A stretch of DNA of 64,000 nucleotides from Icerya purchasi. Taxonomy: Eukaryota > Arthropoda > Insecta > Hemiptera > Monophlebidae. The notes below the pieces were generated by a model, which worked only from the letters and a program-made list of their open reading frames with translations, was not told where the DNA came from and did no database searches. Within the stretch, counting starts at the first letter, position 1; every line of letters begins with the position of its first letter. Of this stretch, positions 1 through 14,232 are shown piece after piece. The DNA lies in the NCBI GenBank assembly GCA_039619475.1, contig CM077115.1:309704734-309768733 (forward strand), in the 5' to 3' direction. A program made the translations under genes and the position numbers.

Positions 1-321
1 CGGACATATGGCAAATGGAGACTAGCTGTAGATGTTTTTAATTCTGTCAATGATTTTTTGTAGTAGACGCACACTGCCAAAAAAGTTTATTATTACAATC
101 TTCAAATATTTAAGGAGGCTGATTTTATTTTTAATTTTAACCGAGTAATCATCAACATCCGCTATATTCTTTTAAACTAGACAATATAAATACCAGATGC
201 ATTCTAAATGTGACACGAATATATGTAATACGTATAATTATAAAAAAATGAAAAGCCCGGTTTTGAATAAAGCGTATTTTTGTTTGCAATTAAGCGATAA
301 TAAAATTTATAAAATACGCAC

Positions 322-454
322 CGCCGGTGGCGTATAACTGTTCGATAAATTCAATCGCCGCGTTAATATTTTCGCTGGAAGCTGAAACAACGTACTTTGA
401 ATCATCCGAAGTTTTAGAATCGTCGCTGAATCGTGAATTTTCAGGTAGCCATAT
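322..454 (-). CDS. ITIH-like exon 8: middle of VWA domain
   Basis: 133 bp after acceptor attacag. Encodes [10 protein letters not shown] and then [19 protein letters not shown], ending one base into a codon before donor gtgcgt. It fits directly after TFSNIYK of exon 7. The next residues should be the conserved GGTxI motif, in an exon beyond the left edge. Confidence 0.88.
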
Positions 455-1731
455 CTGTAATTTTTTTTACATAACTACTTTAATGTTAATTATTCGAAAA
501 TTGTTTTATACGTTTTTCTGTAGAAATTAAACGTTTGCTTTCGGAATTCCTAGTAAGAAGAATGTAAACAACAAGTTGTAATTAACCGTAACTTTTTACG
601 ATGAAATCAGTTTTGTTTAACAACGTGCGGAACTCGTACAAAAACAACAACAAAAAGAATAAGTAAATGAAAATAAATCTCGGTAACATCGATGAATTTT
701 TTCATTTCTGTATTTGATAGGTAAACTAAAATGGGAGCCATAAAATAAAAATAATTCGATGAAAATTTTGAGATAACAAATGAACAAAATCAATTATTAC
801 AACTAGTTTCAAATAACTCTATTTTCTGCCACTCCTTTTTTTTGTTTCTCTCTGTAAATCATACATTTCTTATAAATATAATTGCAACCGTAGGAGTTAA
901 AGACCCGTCTTATTTTATATAAATTTTACAGTTTATACGTCATGTGAGTGTATTGAACTTTATTCCTTTGTTTTTTTTTTCTCAATTTTATTATTTTATT
1001 TATATTTCATTCTATCTGTAACCATTTTTCAATTCTTTTTTAATTTCCCTTCCATTTTCCGAGATTTCAATATTTGCATTAAGTACATATTTGTCCGTTC
1101 GCATATGTCATTCTAGTAATTGAAAGTTTGTGTACCTTAGATTTTTCCCTCAGTTTTGTTTTACTTTTGTTCTTTCTCCTAACTTTGTGTTTTTATATAT
1201 TTTTTTTAAATGTTCCCCAATTCTTTTTAGAACTTAGGTATAGAGATCGTTTACATTTAATTCGTTTTCTACTTTTAATTGTTCGCCTAAATTTCTACTT
1301 TCTTTTTTCGATATTAGTTTTATACACTTCATTTGTAATCGATTTATTTTATCCATATATAATTTTGCTTGGCTATTCCGTGTACTTAAATTCCGTATCG
1401 TATCAGTTACTGCTTACATTTTTTTTTTTTTTTTTTTTTTTAATGCATACAACGATAGTATTCAGGGTCGTATCTGAGGGGGGTCCCCCCCCCCGAAATG
1501 TCTGTGAAATCATAACTGCTTGAATTAAATGGACCGAAATTCAGAATAAATTTATTTCTTTTAAATTTCTGACAAAAGAAAAGAAAATGAAAATTTTTAT
1601 AAATTCTATGGAAACGACTATTTTTCATTTGTTTTTATTGTGGTGTTCAAATATTGTATATATCATAATTGACTGCAAGGCTTTGCAAGGCTTTAGTGTA
1701 CTATTTATAAATAAATATATTTCATAATATA

Positions 1732-1774
<43 letters not shown>

Positions 1775-4700
1775 TTGTATAATTATAAAAATATTTTTGT
1801 TCCCCTCCCCCCGGCGAAATTTTGATCTAAATACGGTCCTGATAGTATTATAGTTCTAATCTTGTTTCCATCTGTGTTTCTACTATGTTAAAATCTCTAT
1901 GCGTAGTCATTATGGTTATGTCGTTTGCGAAAGCGAATAACTTGTAGTGTTGTAATATTTTAATTTTTTCACACTTTGATCTTCTTTAAAGTTACCATTT
2001 AGGAAAAGATTGCTGAATCCAAAAAATCAAAAAACGTCATCTGATAAGGTTACTCTACTCCATGCATCAAACAAAATTGTTTTAACAATGATGTAAATAA
2101 ATAAGAAACATAAAACATACAAAATAAAGCAATTACATTTATGCTCAATGGAGATTACATTATCGAAACCGGAAACATTCTAGGTCCGAAATTATTACTC
2201 AGCGCAATATCTTGATAGTAAAGAAACTGAAGAAACATTTATTACCGAATCAAAAGGGATTTATCGAAATAAAACCATTTATATGTACCAGCCAGGTAAA
2301 TTTTCGTTGCTCTATATATGTTTTTGCAAACCCTAGATTCGATTCTGTTATCTTTCGAAGGCGACGATTACTGTATATTCTTATCGAACGATCAAATAAG
2401 ATGCTTTATTTGTAAACAGATTGGTCATACAGTCGAGCGCAGTATCGATGTCATCGCAATTGAGTCAAATCACGACTCTACCGAACCTATAGAAAACTTC
2501 CAACAAGCAAGCACTTCAAGCGAAATATGTGTACTATCTTTATTTTCAGCTGAGCAGTACTTAAAAAAATTATTATCAATTTGCAAAGTTTTTAAAATGT
2601 TTAAATATTGTTTCATCTGCGGACGTTTCGTAACAGTTCTTACCGGCTATTTCATTTATAACGTTCCAAATTTTTTCCCCCACTCTGCAGATGTCATTCC
2701 TTAAGATTGTATATACATATTTCTATATACATTTTTAGAGGGGTTTTTCTTTCCTTTTTCTAAAATATTTATCGCGTTCTCATCTGTAATCTCTAATAAT
2801 ACTTCCTTATTTATCCACTGTTTCATAAGAATATTTTTTTCTTTCTTTTATAAACTAATTGGATTTTCTGTTCGTCTAAAAGAATATTTAAAAAGTTGTT
2901 TTTATTGTATTTTCGCACTTCCCCATTCTGTAATAAATTTATATTTGTTTCTATGATATTTATTATTCAGTTTAAGTTCTAATTTATGTTTTTGTATGTT
3001 AGGAATGTATAATAAATATAATCTATGATATAATGGGTCTGAAATTTTTTGTCCGGTGAACTTAACAACTAGCATGTTTCCGTACTTATTGTTTTTTTGT
3101 TTTTTTTTTCTTTTTTTTTGTAAACTATTTCATATTTTTACAGATTTTCCAACCACTTTGCATTACCCTTCTATGGATTGAGTTCATTAACGAACTCTTA
3201 TATACTCTACCATAGTAGGAGGTAGCCCTTGTACATTACATCTCTTACGAGCTGTTTATATTTTAAAGGTAACAAGATTACAACTGTCTTATAATTTACC
3301 TAGTTTGTACGGTATATATTTACGAATATAATGTATATGTGTATATTTACATATAGTTATACAACTTCTTCTTTCAATTTTCCTTATATATATATATATA
3401 TTATTGAATTGAATTACATAATCTGGATACAACATATTACCTTATAGATGTTTGAAAATGTTACTACTGTGAAATAATCCTCCGGTGTAACTTCTAGCAG
3501 TATCTGCTTCATAGCTTCTTTTAATTGCGTTAGTTTAGATCCACTCATCGAACCACTGACATCTAATACGAATACTAAGTACTTTGGTAACTTTTGCAAA
3601 TCCGAAGGTGCGAAGAAGTGAACGAAATAACCGTCGTCGAGCTAATACAATATAACATTTTAAATGTAAAGTAAATAATACTTTAAGTAATTTGTTGAAT
3701 TTTTTAAATGCAGCAAATAAAAATTGTTACCAATATTTGACTTGATTCTACGCTTCTATCAACATCATACTGAATTATAATTTGACCATTTAAACCATCC
3801 TTGGCAATAGATTTTTGCTCATCAACTGACGGGTTCCATTTTACAAAAGCTGACTTATCTTCAACAGAACTTTTCGCAATTTTGTTATCTATAAACAAAC
3901 GATTAATAAAATGAAGATAAAACGTAAAAACAAACTCTCTTTTTTTTTTTTTCCTTCTCCGAACATATCAGATATCTTTCTGCTTCCACTATTAAAAGAT
4001 TAAACTTGCTGAAAGCCCTGTCGCCAACTAAATGGGATGGCGATCCCTTTATTCTTATTTTTCTTTACATTATCCGTTCCAAATTTTATTATTGTTCTTT
4101 TATAGTGCGTCCAAGACCCGTCTTTCCAAACTAGATGTAAAATTAAACAGGTATTCTACAGCACTATCAATTCTCTATTTCCCTCTCATGTTACCATTTA
4201 CACGGATGGTTTGAGGGGGCCTGGTGGTGTTAGTGCTTCCTTCATCCTTCCTGATTTTAACCTCCCAGAATCTTTTCGCCTTCCTTATTTCTGTTCCATA
4301 TTTATAAACCAATTATTGACTATCCTTCGCCCTATTATTTTCATTTCCTCGAATCAATTTTCATTTTCCTCTAAATTTTTAATTATCTCTGACTCTTTGA
4401 GCACCCTTCAGGCCATATCCTCTCCCCCTCCTGATCATACATGTGAAACTTTGTTGTTCTCTGTATAGGTTCACTCATTCGCAATCTTTCGTATCTCCAT
4501 TCAATCAATATTGATCTGCTATGGATACCTAGCCACTCGGGCATATTTGGTAATGAAGCGGCTGATATTCTTTGGTACTCGGGCTGCTACTGCTTCCTCT
4601 CGTCTTTTTTTTTTAAAAAATCCATCCGATAACCTCCTATCAATTTGTGAAAGCTTTCATATCCGATTTTGGTCGGACACCGATGTTTCCTCCTTTTCTA

Positions 4701-7700
4701 ATAATTATTCATTTCATCTGTCAGTTAAATTACTCTTCCTGCATATTCATGGTTTCTTTTGCATCCCTCTCTTCTTCGATATTCTGATGCTGTTTCCACA
4801 TTGTTCGTATGCGCTTTGGCCATTCTTTGCTGCCGTTATCTAAATTTCGTTTTCCCTTGATTTCTTCTCCACACTGTCCGCTCCATCATCCGGATAATGC
4901 AGTTATTTGCGACGCCGATCATGTGTTCTTCCACAGTGTTCATCTCTCTCCATGGAGCGTTCTGCCTTGTATATTCTTATTTGCTGAAGCTTGCACTTCC
5001 TACTCCTTATTGTGCTTCCTATATCCTGTCCTTTCCTTTCCAAATTAATTATTTCCGCTGTTTGTTCCTTTTTATATAAAAGATTTCCGATCGGATCAAA
5101 ATATAACCGACTTCTTTCCTTACCTTTTGTTTCTGGGTAAAGGTCCTTGGTTGACGAGCCCAAAAAAAAAAAAACAAAAAAAAAAAAGTTAAATGTTGAA
5201 TTGGTCAAGTATTAATATGAAGGGAACAACGGGCCAGAATAATGTGCAAAAAGGAAAAAAAAGGGGCAGGATAAAAGTAATGGAATAAGGAATAGAAAGC
5301 CTTTTGAGGCAAAGTTAAGAAACCCCGAAAAAAACTAGCGGTCAGAAAGAAAATTAGCTTGAATAGATAAAAGAAGCAATTGTTAGAAAGGAAGAAAACA
5401 AGTATTTAATTAAAATCTGAAATTACATTTACATATGGATAAGAAGTAAGGGTTTATGAATTGTTGTGTTCTTTTTTTAAAGGAAAAATAGTTATCTGAG
5501 CCACATAATCAACCGCTTTGTTACCACCGACGTCCGAATAACTAAATACCCAATACCCCGAGCAAATTGAAATATAAACGAACCGGTGGGGAAAAAGAGT
5601 GTGGATGAGCGAACATATGTGAAGAATAATAAAACCACATGAACGACCAAGAATGAGAGATAAGATAGCCTAAAGGTAATAATGAAATCAGAAATAATTA
5701 AATAAACATATTTTAACAATCAAAAACTTTCTTTTTGGTCACGTGCCTTCTTTGCAAACATGTTTGTATGGGTCCCTCATCTAACACCGCAAATTCAAGC
5801 ATCTTTAAGTCGTACCACTCGAAATTCTAGTTGTACTGATGAAGGTAAACACAAGCATACTTTTGATTACCTTTCGAATGCGCCGGAGAAAATTCTTCGA
5901 ACAATTAAAACAAAATTCTGAAATATTTGTGCTTGAAATCTAAAAACAAAAACTTCCTTCCTTCTCTTCTATTTTTACCGCAGAATCGTAAGCAATACTC
6001 CGTGTAGTTCTATTCATTTCACTTTTCTTCTATAACAACAAGTACCTTATCTGTTTCGTATCCTCTCCTTTTTCATCCCCTTCATACGACTACATTATCC
6101 TTTCTATTCGTTCTTAATGGCCAAGCTGTTTTTAGTTCGTTCTATTCCGATCGGTCTTGTTTGGATTCCCAGTCATAGCGGCATTGTGGGCAACAACCTA
6201 GTTCTTCCTCTAACGGCAAATTTATTAATAAGTTTCCCGCTAAGAATATCCTTTTTCAATCTAGACAAGCACACCTCAAATCATGGTCGGATGTCTACAT
6301 TACCTCTCCTTTTCTAATCCTCATTTTCCGGTTACAAACTAATAGAGCCTGTTCCTTCATCACGGTCTTGGTTTGATGATTTTCCTGGCCTCAGTCGCTT
6401 CATTATTTCCTCCATAACATGTGTTTTCGTTTCAACCATAATTGTCTTCCTTCGTCTCTTCTTCGTTTTTCTATTGTTTCTTCTCCGCACTGTATTTTTC
6501 ATCGCTCGGATCACGACCGCGTTTATGATGCGGATCATATTCTTTTTGAATGTTCTCTTCTTGTGCAGCAGCGTTTACTTCTCTACACTAAGTTCTTACA
6601 CCTTAAACTGTCTACTCCTTTTTGTGCTTCCTACATATATTCCTTTACCAGATGTTGTTCCAGCTTTAGCAGACTTCATTTACTCTATTTCTCTATACAT
6701 TAAAATCTTTTTTTCTACCCTGGGCGCGCCAGCGGCCTTGAACCAACAACATGAAAAATTAAGAGATAGAACTAAATAGCCAGGCGGTCGGAAATGGAAA
6801 AAACAAAGGGCAGTAGCAACGGAATAACTGAAAGCAATGGAAAGGAAATGATATAGGAAGCGTTAAAGGGAGTAGGAAGACCCAAAGCTAAAAGTTGAGC
6901 TTAAAGAAAGGAGCGTTCGTTAGAGAATGCAGAACATTCGAAAAGGATATGATTTGGATCACAAATACAAGAAAGCTTAGAAGCGTGAAGAGAGCAGAAA
7001 GGAGAAGGGGACAAAGCGAATCGAAAGCGAAAGGAAGGGAGTAGGAGACCGTATCTAGCGAACGTGGAGATTTCGATTCGCTTAAAGAACAAAATTGTCA
7101 CCTATGAACGTTGTTGTACTAATGAAAACATCAGCTGGCAAGTCGACAGTGTAAAGAATGTAGAAAAATGGTCCTAAAACGTTACTTTGTAAAACTCCTG
7201 CACTTATTTTGTCGAAAACTTGATTTACCGTCTTTGACGAGATACAAAACATGCGATTTACAAGGTACAATTCAAGCAAACAATACTCGTAGATCTGATA
7301 ACTTATAACTTAAAGGTTAGGCTCGCTTGCCACACTTTGCTCAACATCTGCTAAATGTCAAGAAATACTGACGAACAGTTATAAATAAACAAGAATTTTA
7401 ACGTCGGAACATGAAAAATATAAAAAAATCCCCGGTCAACAAATTTAAAATTATAACAGACAAAACAAATTTAAGAACCTTGCAACGCTAATATGTCTGC
7501 AGTCGACTAAAAATTAGGCTAATTCGTTAAATTTTTTTGTATTTCTATTACGTTAATTTCATATTTAACTCTCCGTTTAGTTTTAGGAAATAACTGGCAA
7601 GTTGGTGCTCGGGTGTATATGGAAAACGCGGGAAAACGACTGGTTGCGAATTTCATCAGTATGGCTCTGTTCCGTTTTTTACGCTGCCTTTTCTCTGTGC

Positions 7701-7753
7701 ATGTGAGGTTTAATGACGACCTTTTTTCCCATTTTTATTATTACGAGTAATTG

Positions 7754-7797
<44 letters not shown>

Positions 7798-10415
7798 GTG
7801 AGACCGGACAGCGATTCGGCGAACGAAATTAGTTTTCGCTTAATCACGATTTACCAGTTGCTCTGAGTAAGCGTGAATTCTTATTTTTCGCTGGAAACTG
7901 TTGTGCGAAAGGGTTTGTGGAACTTGAAAACAATTTCGACAGAGTCATTCACTGTTTAAATTAGGCGCTACCGATCCGGCATCGGGTGTACATTACCATA
8001 TTTGAACTCGACGAATACGGTAATTCCTGTACCGGTTAGAACTTACGAAAATGTAAGTAGTCTAATGAGGGGTGAAAGCTAATGCGCCAGTTTAAGATTT
8101 ATTAAAAAAAGTAAACGCATTCCGTATACTCCACGCGACGTAATTATTTATTACTATTCGCAGATGTGTCTCGACAAAAGTTTCCGCCTTACAGTATAGT
8201 CAACATTAATATCTGAAAAGGAAAGTGGTGAATCTATGTCTTAATAACGGGGTAATGAAGTAACGAAATCTGGCATAAAAAGGAACAAAACGAAGAAATA
8301 ATCACTGATTAATGATAAAACTGTCACTTTTAAACATAAATGGATAATAAAAACAAAATACTACAGAAATAACGATTATGATAGAAATGATTAAACATGG
8401 GAAACGGCAATGAGCAGGATTAAACGAGAACAAACGAATCATCAAGGCAATATGATGAAAATTAGAAAAGAAAGCAATGGAATAACATAGTTGGGGAAAT
8501 TAAGAAAATTTGAAAAGTGAACTGATAAAATTAAAACAAATAAGATAATTTCATCTGATAAAAAAAAGCAAATTTTTAACAACACACGCTTCTCTTGTGC
8601 GATTAAACGTTTCAAACGTTTTCGAAGTATTTCCATATTTTTCTTATTTGTTTGAAAAGAGATTAAGCATTTTAATTTAATATATCAAAAACCATACTTC
8701 CAATTATAACAATTATTTTATTTTATAATTAATTACAAAAAAAAAAAAGGTTTATATCGTATTTTATAATGTAGGAATTTAACATTTACCTGTTTCGGAA
8801 ACAGTTATTTCATTTTCTGTTTTCAAATCTGACACATGCAATTTGGATATTGCAGACGATTCTGTTATAGTCACGATGACTTCTAAATAATTCACTACCT
8901 ATCGAATAAAACAATAAGAGTACAAAGTTGCTCTTGCCACTAATTCTTGACCTTAAAAATACAAGAACAAGCTAGCGGGACATTAATTACAGATATTAAA
9001 GATAACATAGACATTAAATATTCACAGTTTTTTTTTTAAAACAAAAAATAATAAATTATATCTATGTACAACCACATATATATATATATCAGTAGCGGAT
9101 CCACAGGGGGAGGGGGTACGGGACATCCCCCCAAAGAACCAAAGCCTCTATGAAAAAATTTGTTATAACAGAGAAACTTAATTTATGCAATAAAAGATTT
9201 GTATGAATTTTACCTACGGATTTTAATAATTAATATTTAATACTATTTTCTAGTAAAACTATTAATGTTCCTTTTTTATTCTATTTTAAACACAACTGTC
9301 GTCGATTTTTGCCTTTTTTATTTATTTTTAATTTTTATTCTGTAATGTAAACGAAAATAGTTCAATGAGAAATATATATGATTTAAACTTGCTCATGAAC
9401 AAAGAGAATTCGGATCGGATTACTAACAAAAATAAAAAAGAAGTAAAATCTAATAAACACTATCTCTCTCTTTTTTTTTCTTTTTTTTGGGGGCTCGTTA
9501 ATCGGGGACCTTTACTCAGAAACAATTAGAATAGAAAGGAGCCAATTATATTTTGATACGGTCAGATATTATTAGAGTCGGTATCAAATTCATATTACAA
9601 TATCTAGGAACAATTTAATGAACATTTAATGCAGTTTTTAATCATTATTTTAATATGAATTTGATGCCGACTCTAATAAGTATTAATGTTGTATAACAAT
9701 TACGATATCACCTTAAGTTACATCACTCTGATATATATTTTCTCATCCGGAGTAATTATTTTTTACTTTTTAGTGCATTTTTATTCAATTACTTTTCATT
9801 TTCTAGTGCATTTTTATTAAATTTTTCTAATAAACCTTGAAGTCAATATTTATTTTTTATAAATAAACATTTTATTTTACAATTTTTGTTTTTTTTTGTT
9901 AAAAATCAACTTTTTTCACATTATTCTCCATATTTTATACTTAAAAAAAATCGATTTCTTTATTTTGAACTGGCATTTCCACGGTAAAAACATCAAAAGA
10001 TACATTTCCATGGTAATTTGGCAAATTGATGGTATTTTAAGTCAATCGCCTCTGTTATACTAAGAAAAAATATGAAGAAAAAAAAAATTATCCAAAGAGG
10101 CCACATTTTTTTAGGTTTTTTGACGAATACAGCAGGTGATAGAAAGAGGATATGAGTTATAGTAAAAATAAAATTTATAATTTGTAAAAGTTTAATATTT
10201 TATTAAAAAAGAATGAAATCTTAATTAAAACATAATTTTCGTGTGTTTCTGGTAAATTGTTCTACTACTCTATTATGAAAGTCAAATTGTCCATGATTAC
10301 GCTTCTATGAATACTCATCATGGCCAGTTGATTAAAAAGTGCCAAAGCTCCAGGAGAGGGCAACGGCCCTCCCCTGCCCTGCCCTGCCGCCCCTTGGCGA
10401 CGCCCATGCATATAT

Positions 10416-10494
<79 letters not shown>

Positions 10495-13344
10495 TAAATA
10501 TAAATGAACTAGTTAAGATGCTTTGCTATAAAGATATTTTGAGAGGTTTTTTTGAAAACAATAATTTATATTAGGCTAAGTAATATGTATTAGAAAACGA
10601 ATATTAGTGTAACTGTCGAACGTGTCGAACTTTTTAAAATAAAATTAACATTGAAAAGATAAAAGTAAAAAAAGATGAATTTTAAAATCCTTACAATTAA
10701 TATATATATATATAGTTTTTATGTTTATCGATTTTCATTGATGCAAATATTTTTAAAAAACAGAAAATATGAATAATGTTCTTTTGCTTTTTATCACTGT
10801 AACTGGTTTCACTTTCATTTCGTTTATTTTAAAACCAGCGCCAATTATTAAAAAATAAAATATCCGTAACTTTTCGAAATAAAACATAAAGACGTAAATA
10901 ATGAATTAAATAAGGAACAATTGCAGCTAATTTAGGTTTTATATAAATATACACATATGTATATGAAAAAATACCTGTCCGGGATTAACATTAATAATGT
11001 TTTCATACACTCCTAGAGTTCTCTGAAGAATTAATTCGTATGTTAGATTGAATGTTACTTTTTCCAGCGGTTCAATATTAACGGAAACCGTAAAAACGTT
11101 GGAATCCCGAGCACTAAAAATAATTATAAATAATTACGCTAAGAATTTTATTTGTTTCAATTGCTAGGTTAAAAGTAAGGAAATAAAAGTAATTTTCACC
11201 TCAACAATTTTTCGTCCATGTCACTGGAAGAAACCAAATAACTGAGCACGAAAAGTTATACGTAAATTTAAAGAAATTAAATAATACCAATTTAAATCGT
11301 TTCAGCTACAACGACACTCGAAGAATCATATAGGAATTTACAATATATTAATTTCAACAAAACATTAAGGCAGGTAGACACACACCTTAGAACACTCCTA
11401 CAGATTCGAATCGCTTTCTGGCCAGAAAACCTTTTCAATTACCGAATTAATATTTAATATTTCTGCCTGTTTTGACCGGGAGTAAAATTTTGTAAGGATT
11501 AAAATGAATTTCGTAGATGAACAGCTATTTATTGATTTATTTTTTCCGAATAAAACCGGTTATAATGGGGAGAAATATTACGTTTGACAGCAGTCTACGT
11601 CATTCGGAAATTCAAAATTTTGAACTACGCCACTAACAATTTAACAAAATTTCTCCTCAATCGCATGAAAAAGTTCCTAATTGCGTTACCGGTAACACAC
11701 ATTCAATCCACCTTTGCAACGCAGATTTAAAAATAAAATAAAAAATAAAAAAAAACTAAAATAAGTAAATAAAAATTATAAAACAAAAAAGGTCAGTAAA
11801 TGTGGTGCGAAAGAAAATGTGCGAATATGTGAGATCCTGTTGTCGGTCGACGGTGAAGAACCAATCATCAACCATCGTAGTAAGAAGCGTATACCTGATT
11901 AGGAAAATTCCAGTGGTCACGGGGCAGAAAAGAAGAAGAAATGAAATAAAGATTGAACGGTGATATTTTTTTTAGGGACAGTCAGTTGCAGACCACCTTT
12001 GATTAGAGAAATTACCAATAAAATATTTATTTTAAAATTAACCGAAATTAAACACGACAAATATTATTAATATCGCAAAAAGACAAAATGGAACCCCAGG
12101 AATCTGACCTAAAATTCCGAAATTTTTAAGAATGAAAATTTTTAACCGTTTGTTAAAAATTGCCACTATAGCGGAAATGCCAACAGCGCTCGACACGGTT
12201 AATTTCAACAAACTTTCTTTTTTCAACAGCAGTTAACAATGAATTTCCAAATATTTCTTCAAAAGATATTATGCCTTAGCAAGTTGTAGCGAACTAAAAA
12301 CAATAATCGCAGAAAAGCACTAGTGTCTCGTTCAAGTAGGATCTGGCTCGAATCCCGCTACCGCATATTCGAAACTTCCAAAAATTTCACTTACGCTGGA
12401 TCAATATCTGTAGTAGACGCACCAAAAAAAAATAATCATTTTATCGCTGTTCGCATATTGGCGGTATTAATAGGACACCTAAAAAAGTAAAAGCCCGCTA
12501 GAGAGCAACTACCTTCCCCGGATTACAGTTTTTAACCGCCTTATTTTTATTTATCTTTCTTTCTTTGACTCGACAGCGTAAAAGAATATATTATAATTTT
12601 AGAATCTGAAACGATAGGAGATGGAAAGCACACGAAGTATTGAAGTAAAGAAGTTAGTTTCTTGTTTCTTCTTCATAATATTCATTGAGAAACTTCATCA
12701 AAGAAATATTAAGTGGCTCCAGTCGACGAAAGATGTGAGAAGGTAATCATCACAAATCATAACATCATCTCTAGCGAAATCAATAACTTGAATGCTTTTT
12801 TTGTCTGGATTCCGTGACCATACAAAATCAAAAGCACATTGTCGTCTGGAGGCTTCAGAAAATGTTACAATTTCTTTTAATCCTGTAGCCTCCCATCGAC
12901 CAAGAAATATATTTTTACTGCAGCAATGAATTCATTCATGCCCATATACTTATTGGAATATTTTTATATTTTTTAATAGGAAAGCGAAAAACAGTGCTCA
13001 GAAACTAGAATTAATGTTAAAAATGAAAAAAAAAAAAAAAAGTTAGGTTTTAATATAAACAGAATTAGAGGAAACGAAGGCGATTTTAGCTACAAAATCG
13101 AATGCGGTTGTGTCAAATACATAATAAAGAATTATATAAATTTCTTAGCCGACCATCTCCTTATAAATTTCTGGCTCCGCCATTGGTCTAAAGACTACTC
13201 CTACTTTGACAGTTTTCTGCACTTAATTTCTTCAAAATTTACTTAATTTTTTGAATCATTTAAATAAAAACTATAAAAATAATAAAGTTAAATTACTCCA
13301 TGGCAGGTAAAGCAATAAATGTTAAAAATAACAACATTAATGTA

Positions 13345-13378
<34 letters not shown>

Positions 13379-14156
13379 CATTGATTGAATTATATATGAA
13401 CAAACGTTAAAACATTTATATTAGTATGGAACAGGAACAAATATATTACCAAATAAACAAATATTTTGCTTAGTCTTTGTTATGATAAAATACGAAAACT
13501 AATAAAGCAGATAATGCTAGACCTGCCTGTGGCAAATACAAGACAGAATGGAACTAGGTTCCATCTTGCTGCAGTCCGTTTTACTTCAACCGAAATATGA
13601 TACAATAAATTGTCGTCACATTAAATTTTAAACACGCGGAATTCTGATATAATTATATAAATTTACGATTAGAAATGTAACATTTAAAATCTCACGGTAC
13701 ACATAATGTGGTTCAAATTAACTTTACGTACTTTGAGAATAACAGTAACAAATTTTATAACTCACAAGATAACTCAAAATATTTTATTTCACCATGTTTC
13801 ACAAACACGTAACGATCGCTACATGATACAAACGAGTTAAATGCTCTATTACAAAGTTCTTATTGTTCTTAATAGTTTTCACCACTTATTTAACAAAAAA
13901 TACATGGAGCTTTATTCGGCACTGTTCATCCCTTTCCAAAAAAATATACATATTTTTATTTATAACTTATTTAAAACGAACCTAGACTGGACGTGTGCAG
14001 CTGTTCGTCCACTTCTCTTAGCATCATCATACACCTTTTGAGCTTCTTCTTTTTCTTTAACGTATGCTTTATATACTTTATCTTTTATTATCCTATAAAA
14101 CAATACATTATAATAAATTACCGTTACAATTTAAATACACAAGTATATGAACAAAC

Positions 14157-14232
<76 letters not shown>

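Noticed and set aside
1..27. Possible ITIH-like exon 9 after acatctacag on the minus strand
   Set aside because: In the required phase it reads ASLHLP instead of the expected TN/TDIN motif after ATGG, so it is probably intron sequence.
1128..1523. 131-codon plus-strand frame rich in Phe and Leu
   Set aside because: Low-complexity T-rich DNA. It runs through a poly(T) tract into the MITE at 1463 and has no motif.
9091..9125. hAT-like end cagtagcggatccacag
   Set aside because: No partner end or target duplication found. Similar isolated ends near 13180, 22456 and 43469 were set aside for the same reason.
10307..10507. 66-codon frame ending in repeated Tyr-Ile
   Set aside because: Made by the end of an interspersed repeat plus a TA microsatellite.
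12038..12226. 62-codon minus-strand frame with hydrophobic segments
   Set aside because: No motif, no splice link to neighbouring exons, and within the length expected by chance.
12330..12362. B-box-like ggctcgaatcccgct, possible tRNA or SINE
   Set aside because: No matching A box or cloverleaf at the proper distance.
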